Under the pieces are notes generated by a model that worked only from the letters and a program-made list of their open reading frames with translations, did no database searches and was not told where the DNA came from. From positions 74,168 through 86,967 of the forward strand of contig KQ482041.1 of assembly GCA_001430745.1 (NCBI GenBank): a stretch of DNA of 12,800 bases. Direction: 5' to 3'. A program made the position numbers and the translations under genes. Shown piece by piece: positions 1-6,892 of this stretch; the first letter of the stretch is position 1, and each line of letters begins with the position of its first letter. This stretch comes from Auxenochlorella pyrenoidosa. Lineage: Eukaryota > Chlorophyta > Trebouxiophyceae > Chlorellales > Chlorellaceae.

Positions 1-211
1 CCGGGGCCGCCCAGCCGGGGGCATGACGGGGCCCCTGCTGACTGCAGCGCAGATATGTGCACGTCCCCCTGGTGCTGCCACCCATGCCGCTCTTCTCTTG
101 GCAAGGCTCGGTGACAAAGGCGAAACGCCTGGCGGTGGCCCCCTTGTCGCAGCACCAGGCGGTTGGCTCCAACGCGCCCCCCCCCCCCGCTCCCTCTCCT
201 CTGCCCTGCAG
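1..211 (+). other. Probable intron (3' part) of the left-edge gene
   Basis: No convincing exon is visible here. The stretch ends in a long C-rich pyrimidine tract followed by CTGCAG at 206-211, a typical 3' splice site for this window. I therefore read it as the end of an intron, possibly with an upstream exon in the first 60 bases that cannot be fixed without the sequence to the left. Confidence 0.5.
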
Positions 212-411
212 GCAGCGCCGTGATGGCCAAGGTCCTGGAGACGGCGGTGCCGCGCTTCCTGCAGCAGCTTGCGCTGGACTATGCGCAGTGGGCGGCTGGC
301 GACGACACGCGGCAGCCCGTGGGCAGCGGCGGCCTGAGCCTGGTGCCGGAGGAAGATGACCTGGACAGCCTGGAGGGGCCCACCCCGGACAAGGAGCAGG
401 GCTGGGACTGA
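212..411 (+). CDS. C-terminal exon of a possible DUF1997-type protein (partial)
   Basis: This is the last exon of a gene entering from the left edge. It follows a pyrimidine tract and CTGCAG acceptor, starts with two bases of a split Gly codon, and ends with TGA at 409-411. About 66 residues are encoded. A hydrophobic helix-like segment (VMAKVLETAVPRFLQQLALD followed by YAQWAAG) is followed by an acidic tail (EEDDLDSLE) ending KEQGWD. The helix with an aromatic DYxxWA ending resembles, from memory, the C-terminus of DUF1997 proteins of cyanobacteria and plastids, whose function is unknown. Only this tail is visible, so the family call is tentative. That it is a real 3' coding exon is better supported: clean frame after an acceptor, and a TGTAA signal about 130 nt past the stop. 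Confidence 0.6.
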
Positions 412-1027
412 GCAGGCTGGGCGGCGCGCGGCACAGGCCACTGTCCGCCCTCTTCGCCCAGAACCTCCTGTCCACCGCTTGCGCCCCTCCTGCCTGCCCA
501 CCGGGCACCCCAGTCTGCGCTCCCTCTTTAGCGCGCCTTGTAAACCCATGAGCACTGCACGCCCAATCCATGCAGGCTTTGCCTCTGCCGCTGCTGTTTG
601 TGAACCCAACGCAGCGCTCCTGTTTTCGCATGGGCCCTGTCCAACCTTCTTCCAGTCATGGGCTGTCGCCCTTGCAATGCACCCTCGCCTTTTATCCACA
701 GCATTCTGTACCCGCACTACCGAGAAGCATCCTTTGTGTCTTGTCACTGTCAGCTGCCTCTGCTACCGCCTGCTCATTCCTTCCTGCTTGCTCTATCCTG
801 CTCTGCTCTTGCTGCCCCCCTCAAATTAGCACTGCAGTCTTTAGAGTGCAACCACAGCCTGGCATGGAAAAGGTGGCTGAGCTGCCCGCAATTGAAAATG
901 CACTGCTAACGCGCAAGCTGAGCATACCACTCAGCCTGCACCAGTGCACGCTGGGAGCTTCCGCCATGCGTCGCGACCTGAATTGCACGAGTTGCAGGCA
1001 TGCTCGGACACACTTGTCCACGCTGCA
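412..1027. other. Convergent intergenic region (3' UTRs of genes 1 and 2)
   Basis: Genes 1 (+) and SYP4 (-) end towards each other here. The region is less GC-rich than the exons and has several T/C-rich stretches. The open frames that cross it run on antisense through SYP4 exons and have no conserved features. Apart from one TGTAA signal for the left gene I see nothing assignable, and I found no TTACA (minus-strand TGTAA) between 821 and 1027 for the SYP4 transcript. Confidence 0.6.
539..543 (+). terminator. Candidate polyadenylation signal TGTAA for the left-edge gene
   Basis: TGTAA, the pentamer most chlorophyte nuclear mRNAs use 10-20 nt before the poly(A) site, lies 128 nt after the TGA of the left-edge gene. 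The assignment rests on motif and position only. Confidence 0.5.
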
Positions 1028-3421
1028 TCAGAGGAAGATGGCCTTGAAGATGACCAGCAGCAGCACCACCACGATGGCCACCAGCAGCAGCATGACGCAC
1101 AGCGCCATGCCGCTCTGCTTCTGCTTGCGCTCCGCCTTCTCCAGCTGCCGCACCCCCTCCTCCACCTTCATCGCTGTCTGTGGTGGGCCGACAGGCAGGC
1201 AGGGGAAGGGGAACCGGTTGTGCAGAAGCGGCCTGGTGCTCGGCGGGACTGGATGCGCTCTCAGGCTTACAGGCGCGACCCGCGAAGTTACCCGGGTGCA
1301 GCAGGAAGCAGCAGTGGCCCGCCTCCACCCAAGCACCCGGCCCCTTGCTCTCCCCGTGCGCGCTCATCGCCCTGCAGTTCACTGGCCCACACCTGCTCCA
1401 TGTTGTAGTCTATTCGGTCCAAGATGGTGCCCTGGTCGATGACCAGCACGCTGAGGTCCTTCATGATCTGCGCAGCGCAGCGCAGCGCAGCAGAGGACGG
1501 GTCAGCATGACGACGGGCTGACGCTCAGTAATGCTTGCGGCAGCAGCTTGCAAGGCAGTTTGGCCTGCAGCCCCCGTTGCCTGTTGGCGGGGACATCAAA
1601 GAGCTGGCCCCGGCGTGCCCCAGCACCTCGAAGAGCACGCCCCAGCTCCTGCAGCCCAGACCGCGCCTGCAGCACACACCTGTGCCAGCTCGTTGATCGA
1701 CTGCACAATGTTCTGCACCTCGCGGTCCCGCTCGTCAATCATGCTGGTCAGGTTGTCCACCTTCATGGCCTGCGGCACAGCAGCAGGGGCGGCAGCAGCA
1801 AGGCATGGCGGCTTTGAACCAGCCAGTCACACAATCGGCATGTAAAGACCATGGAGCCAGCAGGCTTATGAGACTGTCAACACAGTTTCTTCAGTGCTTT
1901 CTGACAGAGCGGCGGCACCTGCGTTCCGGCCTCAAGGCTGCAGAGCCAGTCACTGGCAGCACCCTCGGGCCAACAAGTGCGGTTGTGCAGGAGCTCGGTC
2001 TTGAGGCGGAGCCATGCTGCTCCCCTCTTCTAAAGTGTGCCCCCCCGCCGGCCTGCAGGCCACTTGCCTGCATGTCTGAGAAGCCCGGGTCATACTCCTC
2101 CTCGCCCCGCCGCCCCTCATCTAGCAGGTTCAGATTGCTGCCGCCCCCGCCGGCCCCGCCATCCTTGCTGCGCAGGCGATTCAGGTACGCCTTCTGCTGC
2201 TTGCGGAACTGTATTGATAGCCGCTGCAGCTCCACCGCTAGCGTGCGCTGCAGAGGGGCAGTGCAGGAGGAGGGACTCAAAATCAAGTAGGCAGGCCACG
2301 CCATCCAGGCTGTTTCAACTGCCGCAAACTGCCCCTCAACCCGCCACATTCCTTGTTGCGCAAGACGCTTTGGCCCGTGCAACCGCTCCCCAGGCCCCGC
2401 GGCAGCCCCACCTGCACATTGCGCTTGACCTTCTCATCCGCCGCACTGCTTGACGGCTCGCTGCCAAACTGCTGCAGCCGCGCCTCGCACTTGCGGAACA
2501 TGCGCGTGATCTGCTGCGTCAGCACCTCAACCTGCGCGGCAGGGCAGGGGGAGGGGCCCAGCCAGGGGGCACATGGCGGTGGCCTGAGCAGTGCCAGTGT
2601 ACGGTGTGCACAAAGCCAGCGTGCACGGCGGGAGATTGCCGGCGAGACACAAATTGCGCTTTGTACAACTGGTGAGAAGTTTATTGCGTGGAGCCTGAGA
2701 CTGTGTATAAAGACAAGGGGCGGCCTTCACACCTGCCACGTACGCCCCCGCACCTGCACCTCGTCGTCGTTTGTGTCGTCAAAGCGCGACAGAGAGGCCT
2801 TGCCATGCAGCGCACGCAGCTCCCCCATGCGCTGCTTGATGCCCAGCATCTCCAGCCGGATCTGCTCCTTGAACTCCACATACTGGGGGGGCAGCGCCGC
2901 CGCCACGCCCGCCGCACCCGCCTCTGCAGAGTCGAGCCCGCCGCCAAGGGCTGACGCCATTAGCCGCGCAGTCTCCAGGCTGCAGCAGGGGCAGCAGTGG
3001 AGCTGAGAGATCGACACGCAGTGGATGTTTCACTAAAATTTGCCAGGTCTATACACACAGAGGCACAACGATACAAGTACGAATGGATCGCCATGGCAGC
3101 AATAGCTGTGGGCTGGCCACGGGTTATCTTCAACATTCATGCATGGCGCCGGCGCAAGGCACACTGGCGCTCATCGCGCCGCAGAGCTCCAGGCCAGCTA
3201 CTGCAACGTCCTCACCTCTCCAGGCCTGGAGCCCCCGTTCCTGCAGGTGCCAGCGGTCTGCTGCTGCCTCGCGCCTGGCGTCGGTATTTAAGGAACAGCT
3301 CAGTGCGGTTGCGGGTTGTGCCTAGCGGGGCGCCGCCGCCACTGCTTGTGGAGGCCCCCCCGCCGCGTGCATCCACCTCAACCGCGCCTCCATAGCCCAC
3401 TTTCGCCCGCAGCGCCGCCAT
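1028..3421 (-). CDS. SYP4: Qa-SNARE syntaxin, SYP4 / Tlg2 / syntaxin-16 family
   Basis: Exons (minus strand, 5' to 3'): 3216-3421, 2754-2979, 2412-2531, 2068-2247, 1680-1769, 1393-1467, 1028-1177; 348 aa, all junctions in phase. SYP4/Tlg2/STX16 syntaxins form the target-membrane part of SNARE complexes at the trans-Golgi network and receive endosome-derived vesicles. In order: a Gly-rich N-terminus; TRNRTELFLKYRRQ (36-49), the N-terminal signature of the family; a region matching the Habc bundle (about 120-225, including LTQQITRMFRKCEARL and RNVQRTLAVELQRL); the YDPGFSD linker; the SNARE helix (about 250-315) with central-layer Gln286 in IDQGTILDRIDYN; and a C-terminal membrane anchor (about 323-348). 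Length is close to plant SYP41-43 (a little over 300 aa). Exon 5 follows a GC-AG intron. The start is the ATG at 3421, which gives about 35 residues before TRNRT; plant relatives begin nearer that motif, so the exact start is less sure than the family. Confidence 0.95.
1471..1490. repeat. SYP4: (CGCAG)x4 tandem pentamer at a 3' splice site
   Basis: Four perfect CGCAG copies lie in the SYP4 intron, directly next to the acceptor of exon 6 (exon starts at 1467). On the coding strand this reads CTGCG repeated up to CGCAG|ATC, so the repeat supplies much of the sequence in front of the AG. It may be prone to slippage. Confidence 0.85.
1770..2067 (-). other. SYP4: Non-canonical GC-AG intron in SYP4
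   Basis: This intron lies between exons 4 and 5. On the coding strand exon 4 ends GACATGCAG and the intron begins GCAAGTGG, the strong consensus of GC-AG introns (AG|GCAAGT); it ends GTGCCGCAG. Using GC keeps phase 0 and gives GFSDMQ-AMKVDNLTSMIDERD. From the Gln, this has the same spacing to the DERDREV motif as human syntaxin-16 from memory. A GT within the same stretch (GGCAA|GTGG) would break the phase. Confidence 0.8.
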
Positions 3422-3692
3422 GGCGGCCCGCCCGCGCTAGTGGGACTGCCGTCAAAGTCGCGCAGACGCCGAAGGGCCCGCCAGGTAGCACTGGAGAATG
3501 ATCGAGACTATAGGGCGCTGGCGGCCCTGCGGCCTGGGCACCGCCGGTTAGGAGAGGCTCTGGCCAGCGACAAGCTCTTGCAAGAACAGGCGTCCTGCAA
3601 AAATGATTACAACAGGGCAGAGGAATGCAGGGATTTAGTCGGATCAGCCCGCCGTTCCCAAACATGGCAGTGAGAGCGCCGCCCACGCTGCC

Positions 3693-3729
3693 TGCTGGCG
3701 TGCCAGCACTAGCACGCGTCTAGACGCGT
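3693..3729. repeat. Two adjacent palindromes in a divergent upstream region
   Basis: TGCTGGC-GT-GCCAGCA (3693-3708) can form a 7-bp stem. Four bases later, ACGCGTCTAGACGCGT (3714-3729) is a perfect 16-bp palindrome with an ACGCGT half at each end. ACGCGT is the MluI cell-cycle box core in yeasts; nothing shows that it has that role here. The pair lies about 270-310 bp upstream of the SYP4 ATG. Confidence 0.8.
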
Positions 3730-3956
3730 CTGTCCCGACGCATGCCGCAACTTCCCCGCTTATTCCATCTGGAAGCCCTGTGGAGCATCCTTCAGCCTCA
3801 CCACCAATCTGCATTTAATGTTGGTCTGCCCCAACTACTGTGCTGGGATGTGACAACGCTCCGCCGCTAGTGCAACACCAAACTGAACACGCGATGTCTT
3901 GGTCAGCAATGGACAGAACTTGATCAGGTATGGCCTGATGAGGCACGCAATGGGTT

Positions 3957-4030
3957 AACACTGCAAGTCAGCCAATGTGTGGAGAGCAGGCGCGGACGCA
4001 TCACCCACACGTGCTCAACACTGCAGGTCA
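3957..4030. repeat. 14-bp direct repeat with 60-bp spacing
   Basis: AACACTGCAAGTCA (3957-3970) and AACACTGCAGGTCA (4017-4030) differ at one base and start exactly 60 bp apart. A G-box core CACGTG lies just before the second copy. The role is unknown. Confidence 0.6.
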
Positions 4031-4365
4031 TGCCCGCCACGGCAGCCTGGCCCAGTCTCTGGGTGATTTGGATAGATTATGCAATCGAGGCCGTCTTTGA
4101 AGATGTGCAAGGATGACTCGCGCACCGACAACTGGCCGTTGCGCAAGCGTTGCGAAGCGTAGTGGCCGGAACCCCGCTCGGGCGATGGCGGCGGTCTGAG
4201 TGTCCAAGGAGAAGAGCACCGGCGAACGGCTTGCATGGCCTATGTTTCGCATGCAAACAGTTTCAAACTGGGCCTTCAGATCTTGGAATGCGCCTCAGAC
4301 CAGCCAAGGCATCAAAGCAACGCACGCAACACGCAAGCAAACGGCGATACCCAACTCACCGCACC

Positions 4366-4387
4366 CATATAATCGCGATCGCTAGAG
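4366..4387 (+). promoter_or_regulatory. Candidate core promoter of the CID gene (TATA-like plus shared 12-mer)
   Basis: CATATAAT (4366-4373) is the best TATA-like element upstream of the CID gene. Two bases later comes CGATCGCTAGAG (4376-4387), which recurs with one change upstream of the right-hand gene at 10838-10849. The ATG is 153 nt downstream, which would leave a 5' UTR of roughly 100-140 nt. This is inference from position and motif. Confidence 0.4.
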
Positions 4388-4540
4388 CGTGCTCTCCTGT
4401 CCGCCCGGCGCTCTCCGACCTTGGCTGGCGAGCTTGTGTTCTTGCGGGAGCAGCTTGTGCGACCAGAGAGGCCTCCAGCGCGATCTTCACATAGCTGCGT
4501 GTGACGCAGGCCAGCTCGCCCCGTTCGAAGCGACTGCGCC

Positions 4541-5999
4541 ATGGAGGGCGGCGGCAGTGGGCGGCGCCCCAGCTGGGAGCGTGAGGAGCAGTTTCGCTCA
4601 CTGCTGCACCGGGCTGCCAAGAAAGCGAGCCGCGAGATGATTGACACCATTGCAGACATAGCAGTTCGCGATGATAAAGTGGTGAGTTGCTGGGCCACGG
4701 CATCTAGGCTGCCGGCCCGCCCGCGAGTCCTCGCCAGGGCTCGCAGCGCTGCCCGCATGCGCGGCCCTTCAAGAAACCAATGCACCCATCTGCAGATGCC
4801 TGCCCCTCAGCGGGCCTATCAGATGAATCCAGGACAGGGCCGGGGAAGGTGCACTGCCGTGTTCTGCTGCCAGCACTTGCCATAGCCAGGTGTGCGTGCC
4901 GTGGCCCCCGCCCTGCCCGCAGGCCTACAAGGCTGTGTGCGCGCTGGTGCTGCACGAGATGAAGCAGCTGAAGCCGGCATACCGACTGAAGCTGTTCTTT
5001 GTGGCCTCTGCCATTCTGCGTCAGTCCAAAGCCCGCAGGGGCGGCCGCGACAAGTATGGTGAGCGGGTGGGGAGGACCAAAGCGCCTTGGGGCGACGGCA
5101 TGCCGCATGCAGCCGCCGCCGTCGCACCACAGCAGCCAAGGCGGTGCAGGCAGCCATGCGCTTCTTGTGTTAGCAGGCCCGTGCTTGCTGTCACGCCCTG
5201 CACTACCTCTTGCGCGTCAGTCAACCTGCTGCGCAACCCTGCCACCCGCGCACTACCTCTCCCGCAGCCGCGCGCTTTGCGCCCCTGCTGGACACCCTGG
5301 CAGACCTTCTGGCGCCGCTGGGCGCCGACCAGCTCGCCTCTGTGCTCAAGGTGCTGGATGTGTGGTGGCGCGACGAGATCTTCCCGCCAGCCACCGTGGC
5401 AGCCCTGCAGAAGCGGTTCAGCGCCCTGCTGGAGGCAGCGCGCCAGGGCGGCGGCGGGGCAGGCAGCAGCGGCGGCGCCGCTGCTGGCGTGGCAGCCGCG
5501 CCCGCACTAGGCATGGCGGCATCAGCCACAGGCGTGGACGCTGCAGTGGCACCGCCGCCGCCGCCACAGCTGTCTTCCATGTCTCCTGGCAGCATGTCTG
5601 GGCAGGCGGGCGCAGCTGCTGCGGGGTCCAGCCTAGGCCAGGCGCACGCGCCAGCTGCTGCAGCGCAGGTCTCCCAAGTCAGCAAGGCCGCGGGGTGCAG
5701 CACCCCCGCGCCGCCTGCTGCGGCCGACTCTCTCAGCAGCCGGCCACCAGCGGCCGCTGCAGCCAATCCGCCGCTGCACACGGTCGGCAGCAGCAGCCAG
5801 CTGCTGCGGCAACAGAGCACAGAGGCGTATGACCCGCTTGCTGCTGCCTCTGACCAAGCCGGCCCGCTGGTGGCGGCTGCGCTGCCGCCAGTGCCTGTGC
5901 CGTCATCGGCAGCGCCGCCCGCGCCGCCTCCACTACTAGCCCCAGGGCAGCCACCAGCAGGTGCCTGGCGGCAGCCCCAGCAAGCAGCAGCAAGTGGGG

Positions 6000-6031
<32 letters not shown>

Positions 6032-6520
6032 ATACCAGGTATCGGGGCCTGGCAGCCGCCAATGCCGTCGCTGCAGGGGCAGCAGCAAGCAGCAGCCACC
6101 CGGCAGCAGCAGCACCAGCAGCCAATGGCGGCCGCCGCATGGCAGCAGCACGAAGCCCAGCAGATTGGTGCGGCTGGATGTCCTGCGCCCTCACCGCCAG
6201 CTCCGCCGGCGTGGGCACAGCATGCGCCAGGCCTCGCCGCTCCTCCGCAGGCACTTGCGCTGGCGCACAAAGCAGAGCCGCCGCCGCCGCCGCCTCTTTC
6301 GGCCGGCGACGCCGGCGGAGGTCCTCTTCTGCCACCGTCGCCGCCCCCTGACCCGCAGCAAGAGGATGTGCCTCCCCCTCCTCCTCCACCTGCTACGGCC
6401 ACAATCCTGGCAACGAATGGGAGCCGGCCTGCCGGTGGCAAGGCAGCTGGTGGACCCACAGCAGGCGGGTCAGAGCCAGCGCCTGGGCGTAAGCGCAAGT
6501 CTCGCTGGAGCGACAACTGA
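4541..6520 (+). CDS. SCAF4/8-like CTD-interacting-domain protein with basic-SRW C-terminus
   Basis: Exons 4541-4681, 4923-5058, 5268-6520; 509 aa, GT-AG introns of 241 and 209 nt, in phase. Residues about 10-150 form a CID (RPR) domain, a helical fold that binds the phosphorylated C-terminal repeats of RNA polymerase II. Telling segments are SREMIDTIADIAVRDDKV, MKQLKPAYRLKLFFVASAIL, RQSKARRGGRDKYAARFAPL and LASVLKVLDVWWRDEIFPP. They follow the human SCAF4/SCAF8 pattern (SKARMMSIT..., KPEYKVPGLYVIDSI..., RQSRHQFG...PRF), although the usual YVIDSI is replaced by FFVASAI. From about 153 on the chain is low-complexity Ala/Pro/Gln, with a nine-Gln run and repeated (G/A)AWQ/R units. It ends GRKRKSRWSDN, which resembles the UHM-ligand motifs of SF1 and SF3b155. 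A nuclear role coupling Pol II to RNA processing is likely. No RNA-recognition motif is visible, unlike human SCAF4/8. The start is the first ATG of the open frame that reaches the CID. Confidence 0.88.
6005..6031 (+). repeat. (CAG)x9 microsatellite encoding polyglutamine
   Basis: Nine uninterrupted CAG codons lie inside the third exon of the CID gene and encode nine Gln after a GAW. A repeat this pure is likely to vary in length between strains. Confidence 0.9.
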
Positions 6521-6892
6521 CCAGGCACCTCTCGGAGTACTGACAGGCATTTTGCTGTCGAGCTTATCCCAGTCCATGCATGCTTGCCTCTCAAACCCAA
6601 GTGTGCAAGCCAGTGCAATCTTCGAGGCCTTTACAAGGGTCCAATTGGGCGGTGTGGGCCTGAGCGGGTGTGACACTTGAAGGCCACACAGAGGAAGAAA
6701 GAGGGTTGACTGGAGGGGTTCGGACAAAAGCAGTGCAGGATCAAAATGTGTTCTCAGGACAAGGATTACACTGCGTGCAGTCTAGCTGTGACCGCAGGGC
6801 AGGTGCCTAAAGTGATGTGCCTAGTCTGGACTTAATCTACAACAGAATTGATCGAAAGCGATTGTATTTGTTTCCAAGAGGTGGGTGTCCCG
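6521..6892. other. Convergent intergenic region between the CID and triphosphatase genes
   Basis: These 372 bp hold the 3' UTRs of both genes. I found no TGTAA on the plus strand for the CID gene, but two TTACA (minus-strand TGTAA) at 6631-6635 and 6766-6770. No open frame with coding character was seen. The two transcripts may overlap at their 3' ends. Confidence 0.6.
6766..6770 (-). terminator. Candidate polyadenylation signal TGTAA of the triphosphatase gene
   Basis: The minus strand reads TGTAA 122 nt beyond the stop codon at 6893-6895. A second TGTAA at 6631-6635 is an alternative. Their presence supports a gene end near 6893, rather than at the earlier TGA at 8339-8341. Confidence 0.5.

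Larger units (their letters stand above)
3422..4540. other. Divergent intergenic region between SYP4 and the CID gene
   Basis: This stretch of about 1.1 kb holds the upstream regions and 5' UTRs of two divergently transcribed genes. No open frame in it carries a recognisable motif. It contains two adjacent palindromes (3693-3729), a 14-bp direct repeat spaced 60 bp (3957-4030), a CCAAT (3972-3976), a G-box core CACGTG (4008-4013) and a TATA-like CATATAAT (4366-4373). The part from about 3750 to 4380 is visibly less GC-rich than the exons. Confidence 0.6.

Noticed and set aside
570..1442. 290-codon plus-strand frame
   Set aside because: It spans the convergent 3' UTR and then SYP4 exon 7 and part of exon 6 in antisense. 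Composition is random-like and there is no homology signal.
3440..3673. 77-codon plus-strand frame with a basic N-terminus (SKSRRRRRARQ)
   Set aside because: It lies just upstream of the SYP4 start on the opposite strand, with no family resemblance, no following exon and no polyadenylation signal noticed.
5221..6618. 465-codon open frame on the minus strand
   Set aside because: It is antisense to the CID gene and exists because GC-rich triplet repeats stay open in several frames. Its translation is Cys/Gly/Ala low-complexity with no motif.
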